Below are positions 32,120 through 42,970 of a stretch of 64,000 nt of DNA, in pieces (positions within the stretch are counted from its first letter, which is position 1; the number at the start of each line of letters is the position of its first letter). Made by a program: the position numbers and the translations under genes. The stretch spans positions 372,001 to 436,000 of the forward strand of contig CP087223.1 of assembly GCA_020912385.1 (NCBI GenBank), given 5' to 3'. The notes beneath the pieces are model-generated. The model was given only the letters and a program-made list of their open reading frames with translations. It was not told the DNA's origin and made no database searches. Origin of the DNA: Neofusicoccum parvum. Taxonomy: Eukaryota > Ascomycota > Dothideomycetes > Botryosphaeriales > Botryosphaeriaceae.

Positions 32120-33519
32120 GCCAGGGTTGGTTTGCGATGATGGACTCGGTCGGCTGAGAGTGAAGTGTACCTATTGGTGAACTGGTCCTAAAGAGCGGCT
32201 TAACCAAACGTAGGTGACTCGCGAAATGCCAGTCAAAGATAGAGGAAAGGAAGCGACCAGCCCTTTTTCGCGAGGGAAGACGCGTTGCCTTTAAAATTAG
32301 GATATCGGTTGCCGTAGACGTGTTCGCTGTTTATTGGCTATAAAATGGTCTGTCCCCGTGACCCTCCCTTGCCAAAATCGGTATCCGCCTCCTTGCAGCG
32401 CCCAACCCCGCAACTATCCAGTTTAGCCCGTCGGCCCCCTCCCTTCCTACAGCTCCTCCCTTCGTAACCGCCAAAGCGGCCCTATACCGGCTCTTTACGT
32501 TATCTCTACTACCTCCCCTACGCTATTATACTATTTTCTCTCTAATCTACCATCTTTATATTACGCGATATTAGCTTTTAAAGGCGCTTTAAACTTTAAA
32601 GAGTACATGCGTAGTACTATAATAACCAGTGTATATAATATCTATATAAGTTGGACCTCTTTCTAAAGGCTAGCTAAATAAACAAAGTAAAGCATATATA
32701 TAATAGGTCTAAAGTATAAAGATACATTGTAAAAAAAAAAACATCGGAAACAAAAATATCAAAAATGAAAACATCAAAATATACACACAGCATACAGCAA
32801 GAACAACACACAAAACACACACGCCTGAACAATCCAGTTTGCTAGTCTTCTTGCCGAAGCAACCTCCCTCTCCCATCTCCAATTCCTCCCCTCATCGGCT
32901 GTGTACCCACCGTCCAACATACATCACCTCGGCGTTTTCAGGGTCCCCACCATACAGGCAGCCAGACAGCCAGCCACGCAGACCAACCGCCGCAGGGGTC
33001 ACTCAGCAGCTACGGGGTGCTTGCCGGACATCCCCGTCAGACGGGCTGGCACACGGCCACCCGCGCAGACCGCGAACCGCAAGACCCGGCTTCCGGGCGG
33101 CGGGGATCTGTCATGCTGAATCTCGGAGCGGGCCGGATAGGTAGTGGCTCGGTGTTCCAACCAGCCCTGGATGCGTGGGAGCGGGGGGCGCGGCGTCTCC
33201 AGCTCTTGGATCAACGGCATCGAGGCGGTGGGCAGGAGGGCGGGCAGTGGGAGGGGTAAGGGCGGCGGCACCGGCTACCTGTGTGACGGGAGACGTGCGT
33301 TCGGGGCGGGCACCCTGTCGGCCAGGGAGAGCCGGCGTTGCGGCCAGTGGAAGGGCGGGCCGGGTTTCGGGACAGCATCGCCGGCGCCAGCACCAGCAAC
33401 GGCAAGGCCGCATGAACGAACACTGTGGGGTCAGCGGTTTGGTTGTCCGTGGGGGAGAGCTCACCGGTGCGCTGGCGGCCAAAAGCCACACGGCATTGGT
33501 CCCTCATCGTAGCCCACAA
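32120..33519. other. promoter, AT-rich tract and unassigned GC-rich DNA
   Basis: 32.5-32.8 kb is AT-rich, including an A12 run near 32732 and CACA-rich words, with no protein. 33.0-33.5 kb is GC-rich with overlapping unassigned frames. Confidence 0.35.
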
Positions 33520-34049
33520 CAGGGCTCCCAACAAGCAAGCCAAGCAAGCCAAGCGGCCCTTGAGGGCCGCTTGCAAGCAGCCAGACCTCCGCTTGGCTTA
33601 CCAAGCGCTTAACCCGCTTGGCTTGCTAGGCTTGTAAGCGCTTGCTAAGCAAAAATAGTGATGCTTAGCATATTGTTACGGCTCTTATACCTAAAATAGG
33701 TTTAGTACGCTCTACGGCTCCACGCCCGCCGCCACGCCCGCCGCCTTACCGGCCTCGCTATCCTCGCTACCCTTAGGTAGGCCTTCTATAATAAATAATA
33801 CTTCTTTAGACTTATCTAGTCTATCTTTACTATAAGTATTAATCTACCTTCGTCGCCTTTAAAGGCCTTATTATATCAAATAGTTAGCTAATATTACTTA
33901 GCAAGCGCTTGTTAAGTAAGCGTACGTTTTGGCCTACTTATTAAGTAAGCGCTTAATAGGTTAGTTAGCTATCAAGCACGCTCAAAACAGTGCTTGCTTG
34001 ACGCTTGCTTGCTAAGGTACCAAGCAAGCAGTGCTTGTTGGGAGCCCTG
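33520..34049. mobile_element. hAT-type MITE, copy 2 (perfect 8-bp target duplication)
   Basis: Starts CAGGGCTCCCAACAAGC and ends GCTTGTTGGGAGCCCTG, a near-perfect inverted repeat. GCCCACAA is duplicated at 33512-33519 and 34050-34057. 530 bp, clearly homologous to copy 1 along its length, with no transposase. Confidence 0.92.
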
Positions 34050-34786
34050 GCCCACAACGCCCTCAAGCTCTCCCTGCGATCCGCTCTCATCCGTCGTCAT
34101 GCCGCCCACACGCAAGAGCCGCCAAGACCGTCAGCGCTGCAAAAGCATGACCAAGCAACGCGAGCCGTGCCTCCGCTACAGCGAGGAAGAGTCCTACAGC
34201 GTGCACCAGCGGCGACATTCGCAGCCGCCCCATCCCCCTCCCCATCACAGCCCGTCGGCTGCGGTCAGTCCGACCGCTCTACCCTCAACACCGCCCACCA
34301 AGCTGCACCTTCAACCCCCGGCTTCGTCCTTCTCCTCTCGCCGGCAACGCGCCTGCGCCGACCGAACCCGCCGTCGGCGCTGAGCGTCGTCGTTTGGTCT
34401 TCTCGAGTCCCGCTGCTGGAGGAAAGAAAACAACGCGAGAGGGGAGGGAAGCAAGCCACCGTCGTTGCTGAAAGAGAGCGGAGATGAGTGGGGGAAGAGG
34501 AACGCCGTACGCCGCCGTCCGTGTTGGATGACTCGGCTTCGCCTTGTAGACGGAGCTTGCCAGGCGGCATCTTTCTCCTCTTGCATGGCGAGTCGAAGAC
34601 GTCGCTCGGCTCGTCCGCCTCCTCTTCGCTAGACTCGACGTGTACCACCGGCGCCGTCTGATGCTCGGCGGGCAGCGTAGTGCCGTTCTTGATGTCCCTT
34701 CCGAGGCGCGTGGCCTGCGCCGGCACTGCCCTCGACCACGCCTCTGGCGCCAGGACCTTCATCCCGTGCCCGACGCGCTCTGACTA
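34050..34786. other. unassigned ORFs on both strands
   Basis: A minus-strand frame (34762-34265) encodes an acidic and basic low-complexity protein with SSEEEADEPSDVF and CKRRK, possibly a nuclear-type sequence. The plus strand is also open. No family is recognised and neither is confidently a gene. Confidence 0.3.
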
Positions 34787-35050
34787 ATGAACAACCACGT
34801 GCCGAGCGCAGAAGAAGCGTCAGCGCCCGATCTACCTTGGGTATTCACCGTGACAGTGATCGAGATGGCGGACGAGATGAAGAACAAGATTCGGGAAGGC
34901 TACGAGAACGACCCGCATTGGACCAAGATCCTGGACATGCTAAAGACGATTCGGGAGACGGGTCGTGACGATGCAAGGAAACCCGCACAAGAGAACCTGG
35001 AACGCTTAGCAAGAGAACAGGCCGAAGACGAGGATTGCAGAGCAGCGTAA
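34787..35050 (+). mobile_element. possible Gypsy polyprotein fragment
   Basis: The frame contains MADEMKNKIREGYENDPHW followed by TKILDML, which resembles the linker between RNase H and integrase in fungal Gypsy polyproteins (an xGYxxDPxWxxIL pattern). No RT or integrase lies next to it, so this is a tentative call. Confidence 0.35.
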
Positions 35051-36174
35051 GAACCAGCGTAGGAAGCAGCCCAGGACGGACACTTACGCGCCGAGCAGGA
35101 AAACTTCGGTCTTGGAAGAGGCCCAGGCAGATCCGGCCAACGAGGACGCCCGGACGGACGAGCATGGGACGGAGCTCGCCCAGGAGGAACAGGATGCCGA
35201 CCAGAGCGACAGTGCGACGGGCAGCAGGGACATCAACAACGACGGCGGCGGCGGACTCAACCGGGCACTGCTGCATGGTGGAGAGCATGATCCTTCCGCA
35301 TCCGCAGCCATTGGTGGTGGAGCCCTGCTGCAAGGTGGACATCAGCAGCAGCAGCAACGGCAACAGCATCACCCATCACCACCCCCAACCTCACCACATA
35401 ACCCCAACCACCCCAGCGCCGAACATCAACATCCCCAACCCAACCGAAGCGCCACCGTCCGACTCCACCACGCTCTCCGGCGCCATCGGCCCTCCGTTTG
35501 GGCTGACGTTGGCGGCGACGGGGCAGGAGCGGGCGTTCCCTGAGGCGGTGACGCGCAAGGGGGCGGAGGCGCTGCAGTTCCGGACGTGGTGGGACGCCGT
35601 CTCGGGGCCGGCGAGGCCGGAGCGGGATCCGTCGTCGACGTGCGGCGCCGCCAGAACGTGCTGGAGCTCAACGGCATCGTCGACGCCAAGCCGCTCGACG
35701 ACGCACCCGCCGCCGTGGCCGCGTTGGTGGACACGGTGCTGGGCGAGGCGTGCGGCGTGATGGTGGCGATGCGCTGGTCGCGGTCGAGATGAAACGGTGG
35801 GCGAGCGTGGTCGACGCGGCTGAGGATGGCGTGGGCACTCGGTGCCGCCAACGCGCTGCGCTGCTGCCGCCCGCCGGGGGCCGCGGGCCACTCTTTTGGC
35901 CCTTCGTCGTCGTCGTCGAATCCAGAGCCCGGGGTATCTTGTGGTTGCAGGGTGGGCGGCTGTGCATACGGTGCTGGCGGGAGGCGATGGGCTCTGCTGG
36001 CCGCCTTGCACAAGCGGATGCCCTCTTCACAAGTTGCTGGGTGATATTAAAAAAGATCACGAAACCGTGACTTGCAGATCCGATTATACATGAACGGGGA
36101 GTAACGAGGTAAAAGATAAGATCAAATCAAGGTAGATGGGCTGTTATTACATCGTCCAACTCATCCTCTAAAGA
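35051..36174. other. unassigned GC-rich region
   Basis: Open frames on + and - overlap over most of this stretch. A + strand piece (QERAFPEAVTRKGAEALQF ... NVLELNGIVDAKPLDDAPAA) looks protein-like but changes frame between parts. No family is assigned. Confidence 0.3.
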
Positions 36175-36323
36175 GAGAGCGTAATAGTCGTCCCGTCAAT
36201 ATCATTCCGAATCCGATCCTCAACATCCTTAATTTGCCCTGCAATGCAGTCATTCAGCTCGTCCTTCATGTCATCACTTGTTCCTCGAATCAACGAGATC
36301 TCTCATGTCCTCGTCGTCATCAG

Positions 36324-36821
36324 CAAGGCTCTCGATTGCCAAGCCGATTCAAGCGCTTGGTGTCTAAGCGGGCCTGGGGTCCGCTTCGTGCCTGATTCAT
36401 GAAGCGGCACCAAGCCGGTCCCGCAAAGAATCCATTGCGCGTGGGTTTAGCGCGGAGATACCGTACAATATTGAATATTAAGGGCGCTTACCTATAGTAG
36501 CGGTATGCGTTGTGTAGGCGAATTAATAGTCACGATAGGCACCATGGTGTTGACATTCGTGTGCAATATTAGCCGGAAAGAGATAGCTAAGCGAGAAAAT
36601 TCTCAACACCATGCCAAGAATCGTCAGGTCTTACCGTCTCGGAGGGGGGGGGGGGGGGGGGGGGGGGTGGGTCGCGGAGCCCCAGTTTCAGCCATACTAT
36701 ACCCTAATCAGGAAGCCAAAACTCAACACCATGCCAAGTATCACGAACCAAGCAGACCAAGCGGCTTGCCAAGCAGCTTGAACAAGCCAAGCCGTCGATC
36801 AGCTTGATCAAGCAAGCCCTG
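36324..36821. mobile_element. hAT-type MITE, copy 3 (perfect 8-bp target duplication)
   Basis: Left end CAAGGCTCTCGATTGCCAAG, right end CAAGCAAGCCCTG, with GTCATCAG duplicated at 36316-36323 and 36822-36829. It shares CAAGCG/GCTTGG words with copies 1, 2 and 4. It contains a run of 24 G. Excision in silico keeps the host frame open. Confidence 0.85.
36644..36667 (+). repeat. homopolymer of 24 guanines
   Basis: An uninterrupted G24 tract inside hAT copy 3. It is prone to G-quadruplex formation and to length error in sequencing. Confidence 0.95.
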
Positions 36822-37130
36822 GTCATCAGTGCGGTCATCACCCACCTCGTCCCGGAATTCGACGAGTCAATCCTCGACTTGAGCAAGAAGCCGCTCCTCC
36901 AAGTCATGCATGTTGCGGCTCACAGCGGCCTTCACCTCCGCAACGGCGTGCTCGCGCTCCGCCGCACGCTACGCTCGCACCTCGTCGGCGACAAGCCCGC
37001 GCAGCCGCTCCCATCTGCTCTCCAGCACGCGACTGCAGAAAGTGTCATCGGAGAGGAGCTCCTTTGCAATCTCATCACGTAGCGCGCCTTTCTCACGCAT
37101 CAACATGTCTGCAACAAGCCGCCGTGTATG

Positions 37131-39089
37131 CCCATCATCCTCGCCACGTCGCCGACAGTGCCAGCTCATCGTACGAAGGCGTTGTAGCCGCATTTTCGCC
37201 GCTGGCGGGCACGGTGAGGGTGGGTGGCAGAACGATGGCGCCGCGGCCTTGATACATGGACGGAGAAGAGCGCATCGGGGCAGTCGAGGAGCAGCGGCTG
37301 GCCTGAACGCGGGCACCGCCACGCGACGGCGGCGGGTGCGTCAGGCAGTGTCAGACGGAGGGTGTCCGGCAGTGTCAGACAGAGGGCTTCCGGCGTTGTT
37401 CTAAGCAGCAGTCGGTCAAGCTACACAGACGGTTCCAAATCGGAACGCAGAAGCTAAAGCCCCTCTCGCCGACGCGAGAGGATCCCACCCACCCAGGTGT
37501 GCAGAGTAGCCTTGACTCTGCCCGTCTCCGCACGTTGGACCCCACACCCACCCCGCAGGCGGTCAAGTATCGACGACGGCGGCAGAAGACTGCCCCAAAG
37601 CAGACCCGAGGCCTTCCGGCAAAGGCAGCCGACGCGTGCGGGCGACGGGCGTTTGGCGGGTAGGAGCTTGAAAGCTGGCCTGCCCGCGAGAAACCCGACC
37701 GGGGGGTGGGCGCCGAGTGACGTGCGCGCCCACCTGCGACAGCAGATCCCTTAAGACGGAGCGGGCTGCGGAGCTGAGCGGCATGCGTCGATGCAGCAGC
37801 GCGCGCAGGCGATGGACGGTGTTGCGGTGGACGGATTGTGGGGAGACGAGAGCAAGGCCAGCGCGGGAAAACGCACCGCGGCGCGATCCGGCGGTGGCGT
37901 CTGGGGGTGGCTGCTGCACGACTCGTGCCGCCTCGCGTCCAGGCACCAGCCGAGTCAGCCACGCGTCGCTCGGCTGACTCGCTTCCTCGGATCGACCTCT
38001 GCTTCCCACACGCGCCACCCAGCACCGCCGCCGCCCTTCCCACCCCGCGTCCTCGTCGCGTTTCTTGTCTTGTCGCGCTCCTCCCTGCCTCCTCCGACGA
38101 TTCTCCACAGCTCGAAGTGCATCCGCCTAGCGCCGCGACGACGACGACGACGACGACCGGCACGCATGACAAGGCCCGTTCCGAGCCTACAATAGTCAGG
38201 GCTGCTCTGCAAAAGCCCGGTCGGGTGGATGGGGTGGGTTGCGGCCCGGCAAGCTCGCTGCAGGCAGATGCGTGGGACAGGTGTGAATGATGGCAGCCGC
38301 TTCAATCGACCAGGGCCGACTGCCATCCTTCGCGCCTGGCATCCTGTCAGCCATCACCACCGTTCACCATCCTATTGACGGCCTCAAGCTTCCGGGTGTC
38401 GGTGACGTGCTCCGAGAGCTCTCGCTTGACCTCGGCCAGGGTCGGCTCTGACACAGTGCGGGAGTGAAGGTCAGAGAACGCGGCGGGTGTCTCTGTCCGT
38501 GACACGTTTTCAGGAAGCCCGCGACGGCGCCGACACCGACGGTCAGACGCATGATGGGAGAGATGCCACCACGGCCGAGGAATACTTGACAAGCGATGTT
38601 GTGTGGACTCCATCGGGAAATGTGTTGCTCCTCTCGGCGGCGAGCAGGAAAAGCCGGGTTTCTTCCTGTGCCTGCAAGTCCCACCCTGGACCGTGACATA
38701 CAGGAGCTTTCGGTCGAAGAAGCTACCTTTAGACGTCACTGACATGAATCTTGGAGCTCGTGAATAAGATGGAGCGTCTGTCCTGGAGCCGCTGAGGTCA
38801 CTTGGATTATTTTCGTGCAGGACACATGGATAAGTTGTTGTTCAGGCCGAGAATCGAGAGTCTCAGCATTGGAGGGAGACAGGCATGCAAGTTATCAATC
38901 CGATATCCTGAGATGAGCACTAATTCCATAGCCTTCAGCTGGTAGCAAGTGCGTTACGTCACTGCCCCCACCTCGCAGGGCCAGCTCGTGGGGGCCGGGC
39001 AGTGGGGCCTCCGGCTGAAACCAGGACCCCGCGCTATTTAAAGAGCAGCATGAAGAAGTGCACATATCATTCTACTCCCCGCCGCTAAA
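37131..39089. other. long unassigned GC-rich stretch
   Basis: Long open frames here (for example 38172-37375, -) are low-complexity and overlap on both strands. Contains (CGA)n at about 38135-38157 and one isolated perfect ACGACTCGT at 37918-37926. A minus-strand piece near 38.6 kb (LFLLAAERSNTFPDGVHTTS) looks protein-like but lies in a short frame. Just before 39090 is the TATA-like TATTTAAAGAG. Confidence 0.35.
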
Positions 39090-39659
39090 ATGCCGGAAAT
39101 CGAGCTCTTCCCCGTCTGCTGCACCGCAGAGGTGCCCGCCTCAGTAAGTCCCTTCCGCACGACGAGCCCCTCCGACCACGCAGGAAACCTGACACCGGCC
39201 ACGCAGACCGTCAACAAGCTCCTCGACGACGCGCACGCCGGCAGCGAGCGCCTGGCGCCCGGCAGCCCGCGCGTCCTCGCCGTCGCCACCTCCGCCGCCG
39301 AAGCCCAGGCCCCCACCACCGCCACGCTGCCGCCCGTCCAGCAATCCGCCCCGCCCTTCCCCAACCAGACCGCCGAGCACGTCGCGCAGCACGTCGGCAG
39401 CGCGGCATATTTCGTGCTCCTCGACGAGCGCTCCGTGACCGACGACACGGCCGTCCTGGCTGCTCGCCGCCCCGGCGGCGCGGTCGACACCGTGCGGGTT
39501 GCGTTCGGCGCCGTGCAGCATCTGCTCGCGAGCCTTGATATGGCGACGATTGGGTTTGCGGAGATTCAGAGCATTGCGGAGGCGAATGGGGGGGTTTATG
39601 GAGGTGGTGGAGCGCCCAGGCAGGGTGGCCCGGCGCCGCGGAAGAGGCTGGGGGGTTGA
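39090..39659 (+). CDS. hypothetical protein, DUF6924-like C-terminus
   Basis: The open frame starts MPEIELFPVCCTAEVPAS and ends APRKRLGG at the stop at 39657-39659 (189 aa). A 63-bp in-frame segment beginning GTAAGT and ending ACGCAG (about 39144-39206) is very likely an intron, leaving about 168 aa. The C-terminal part, SAAYFVLLDERSVTDDTAVL ... MATIGFAEIQSIAEANGGVY, resembles DUF6924 proteins (YFxVxDxR, then a C-terminal GVY). The middle is Pro/Ala-rich. It stands alone. Function unknown. Confidence 0.6.
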   Translation: MPEIELFPVCCTAEVPASVSPFRTTSPSDHAGNLTPATQTVNKLLDDAHAGSERLAPGSPRVLAVATSAAEAQAPTTATLPPVQQSAPPFPNQTAEHVAQHVGSAAYFVLLDERSVTDDTAVLAARRPGGAVDTVRVAFGAVQHLLASLDMATIGFAEIQSIAEANGGVYGGGGAPRQGGPAPRKRLGG

Positions 39660-40774
39660 GACGCGTTTGACGGAGGCACGATGGGGCTTTGGGGTTGCGT
39701 GATCATTCGTTCCGCTGCTGGTTGTAGCGATGGAGTGGACTATCTGCTCAAAGAATCTCACAACACGTGATCAAACTCGTTTTTTTATTCGCGGCAAGTT
39801 GTGATGCAAATGCACATCACGGGTGCAGCTTGTCGTTTTCATTGTTTACACGGAGGACATGCTGAACGCTCACTCAGAGCGTAGAAGAGAGCAACTACGC
39901 TGGTCGCCGGGGATCCTTGCCGCAGATCGGCTTACGCAGCAACTCTCTGTGCTTGTTTTAAGAACAAAAGCAACACCAAGTGCATGAAACAACATCACCC
40001 TGCTGTAGACTGATGGTGGCTGTGTTTTAAGGTTGGATCTACTCAGCAGGGATTCTCCAAATAGAATCCACACGGCATGGAAGCGCCTCTGTTCGTTCGC
40101 AAGGAAGATTCGAATTTGTCGCATACAACGTAGTCACATAATTTGCGGCGTTGCTTGTCATCTTCCCCACAAGAATTGGGCTGGTTGGTGGCTGTGTGAA
40201 CTGCGCTGCCCGGGATGAGTGTTGGAGTGGAGAAGACAGCAGATCACTTCCTATCCTTAAGGCCTCGCAAATCCCATTCGGAAAAATCGGCTGATGCATG
40301 ATGACGGTGGGGTCCGCATCTGGCCACTACGCACCACCACTTCAGCCGCATCCAGGGGCGCGATTATCCTTCAGGCTGCAGCACCTGAATATCACTGCTT
40401 GATTCTTTCCCCTCCTTCCTGTAGTCGAGCCTTGTGGGATTCGGATGCTTTTCGCATGACGTCACTTTTCAGCTGGTGTTGTATTGCTGCAACACCAACA
40501 GCAGCTCCATCATAAACAAAGACAAGATCAACACAACAGATGATATTTTCCCGGCTAGTGCTCATCTGCCGTTCCAGAAACGGGATGGGAAACACCGCCC
40601 TGCTCATCACCGTTGCCTTGCACCTCCACATCTCTGGGTACGGAGACATTGTACCTCATGATGTTGGTGTTTCAGGACACAGAGATATTCAGCGGGGGCC
40701 ACGAGAATATGGCCCGTGGAATAGGATATATAATTCAGGTAGCCGTCTGGAGAAGAGGGAGCATCTCAAATCAG
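39660..40774. other. intergenic, DNase promoter side
   Basis: No recognised gene. The last 100 bp hold TATA-like ATATATAATT near 40727 and lead into the repeated 5' leader of the DNase gene. Confidence 0.4.
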
Positions 40775-40834
40775 TTCAATCATCAGCATTTCAATCATCA
40801 GCATTTCAATCATCAGCATTTCAATCATCAGCAC
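40775..40834 (+). repeat. four tandem 15-bp repeats in the DNase 5' leader
   Basis: TTCAATCATCAGCAT is repeated four times (the last unit ends CAC), 58-117 bp upstream of the start codon, in the presumed 5' UTR. Confidence 0.9.
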
Positions 40835-40891
40835 TTCCATCCTCAAGCACTTTCATCGTCAAGCTTATTTTCACCATCAACACCATTCAAA

Positions 40892-41746
40892 ATGCGCTTC
40901 GAATCCCTCGCCATCCTCGCCTCCGTTGCTCTCGTGCAGGGCGCAGACTTCGACTGGGACTGCACGAACTCGCTGGCCACCTGCAACAACGCCTGCTACG
41001 CAGTGAACCACGGCCTCGCCAGCGGCGTCCTGACCTACGACGCCAACAAGGCCAACCGTGATCCCCGCCGCACGGCTTCGGGCTGCAACAAGACGCCCTG
41101 CACAAACACCAACTACAAGCAATGGGGCAACTCGTGCGATGAATACCCCTTCGCCAGCAGCCACGAGGGCGGCGCGGGCGCCATTCTGCGGTGCGTTGAT
41201 TCCACCGAGAACAGCAGTAAGTCTTCCGAGAGCGGGGATTTCCCAACCCCACGCGTCGCGCAGAGGCTAAAACGCATCTCTTTCCGCAGGTGAGGGCGGC
41301 CAGCTCGGAAACTTCTACGGGAAGATCAACGACGGCGACCAGTTCAACGTCTGGGTGAAGAACTACAAGGGCGCGTAAGTATATCCGCACACACTTCCCG
41401 GTGCGATCGGCTGACGCATTCACAGCACCTTCTGCGAGCAAACCGGCGCCGCCAACGACGGCAGCGAGTTCCGTCTCGTCAACGGCGCTTTCCAGAACGC
41501 CAAGGTCCGCCGTAGTAAGTAGCCTGCCCACAATACCGCTGCCGACGCATCCGCTGACTTGCGTTAGACATGGGCTTCATGGACGCTGCGCCGCGTGGCA
41601 CGCCGAGACAGCTTCGCGAGTTTGAGGACGAGGATGGCGTCAAGCATCTGCTCCTCAACACCAACGCCAACGCCACCATTCTCGGCACCAAGCTTTTTGA
41701 CGGCGAGAAGTGGGCTACGATTGCCAAGGAGGTGTCCAGGGGTTGA
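40892..41746 (+). CDS. secreted NucA/NucB-type deoxyribonuclease
   Basis: Four exons (40892-41216, 41290-41374, 41426-41514, 41568-41746) with consensus introns give 225 aa in one frame. The N-terminus MRFESLAILASVALVQG is a signal peptide, with cleavage likely before ADFDW. Cysteines suited to disulphides lie at CTNSLATCNNACY and CNKTPC. The NucA/NucB core is visible as CDEYPFASSHEGG and ENSSEGGQLGNFY with GDQFNVWV. The protein would be an extracellular nuclease for DNA nutrition or defence. It stands alone. Family call is good; activity is untested. Confidence 0.87.
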
Positions 41747-42720
41747 TTCCTGGGGACGAGTGCATGAGCCGTACCCATGGTGTTCAATTTGTGTGCTGGT
41801 AGGTTCAGAACTCACCGTGGACTCGGGTGTCCAAAGACAAGCAAAGAGTAAATTGAAACAGTAGGATGAGCTATTGGAAGGGACACTGTTACAGGCAAGG
41901 AGGGCTGCAGTGGAATGCATGGGTTTTGTAGTCTGTCAACTCAAAATCCAATCACAATTTTTAGAAAATTACACTTTCGATTGTAATATCTGGTGACTGA
42001 ACCGCAATTGGCTTATATTTAGTTCAGGACTACATCCATACTTATCGAAAAGATATTTGGTGGATTTACACTTTGATCACAGCAGCCAGAGCGGATACTT
42101 GATTGATTTTGAAGGGAAAAATAAATACTCGATTCGAGGAGCACGGGATGAAGTAAGGTATTAAGGCAAAGAAGAACTCTATTTGAGTAATGTATCCATA
42201 CAAGGTGTCTGGTTGATCAAAACAACACTTGTACTCGAGGGGCTAATAAGTTTATTCCGGTCATCCTCGTCCGCGGTCTACCGGAGGGGGCTTGTATAAA
42301 GGTGAAGATGTCTAACACGACTTCTAACAAGGCGGCGAACCCAGAGAAATGCACTCTCGCCCACTGCTCGATGGTTTGGAAGTGGCAGTGACGAGGCGGG
42401 GGAGGATTGAACTCCTCGCTGCCATGGGAATCGAGTCTCTTTGTCATGTCATCTGCAAGAGCCTCGAACTCAGAGAGCCGACAGGAGATCCGCAACCATT
42501 TAATAGTTGATCACAAGGTGGGACTCAATCAAAGATGTGACCAAATTTTGAGTCTTTTCTTCTACACTACCTAACACTAAACTGTGTTCAAGCTGAATAT
42601 CAGGATTTTCTGATGCAGAATCTTCTTTTAGCTTAAGAATTGCAAAAAATAGTACCAGAAAATCTGGTTGACGTGTTTTATCCATTTTTGCTATTGAGTT
42701 AGATAGAAGATACTTTACTG
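41747..42720. other. no supported gene, AT-rich to the right
   Basis: DNase 3' flank, then a minus frame (42495-42217) with no known domain, then AT-rich DNA that may already belong to the mitochondrial insert. Confidence 0.35.
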
Positions 42721-42970
42721 TTTAAACTTATCCAAGAATTTTTCGGAGTAGGTATTATTAGTGACCGTAAAAATGGAAAGGTTACATACTGTGTGCAATC
42801 CTTTTCTGATATTACACAAGTAGTAATACACTATTTTTCCAAATATCCTTTACCTACTAAAAAAGAGCAGACTTCATATTATTTAGCATGGCTGTTCAAC
42901 TTTTAAATGATAAAGTACAGTCTTTAGTAGAGGGTTTATAAAAAATTATTAATATAAGGGCTTCAGCAAA
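42721..42970 (+). pseudogene. mitochondrial-type LAGLIDADG homing endonuclease fragment (NUMT)
   Basis: Frame 42721-42906 reads FKLIQEFFGVGIISDRKNG, KVTYCVQSFSDITQVVIHYF and SKYPLPTKKEQTSYYLAW, the second-half core of group I intron-encoded LAGLIDADG endonucleases. After a one-base shift, AVQLLNDKVQSLVEGL, a stop, then KIINIRASAKAG follows, matching the usual tail. The AT content and codon use differ sharply from neighbouring nuclear genes. The LAGLIDADG motif itself is not in this fragment. Interpreted as a nuclear insertion of mitochondrial DNA. The AT-rich 42500-42720 may belong to the same insert. Confidence 0.72.

Larger units (their letters stand above)
36175..37130 (-). pseudogene. coiled-coil gene broken by stops and a hAT MITE
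   Basis: From about 37130 leftward the minus strand reads LVADMLMREKGALRDEIAKE ... ESRWERLRGLVADEVRA, TAG, RAAEREHAVAEVKAAVS ... HDLEERLLAQVED, TGA, LVEFRDEVGDDRTDD, and is then cut by the 498-bp element 36324-36821. Beyond it the same frame continues (EDMRDLVDSRNK, TGA). A one-base frame change then gives DDMKDELNDCIAGQIKDVED to the stop near 36178. Both early stops are one C-to-T change from CAG and CGA. No known family; predicted long coiled coil. Confidence 0.6.

Noticed and set aside
37375..38172. 265-aa minus-strand ORF
   Set aside because: Low-complexity, overlaps other long frames on the opposite strand, with poly-Val/Ala from a CGA repeat; no evidence of coding.
42500..42970. Functional group I intron
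   Set aside because: Only the second half of the endonuclease is present, with a frameshift and stop; no intron core was recognised.
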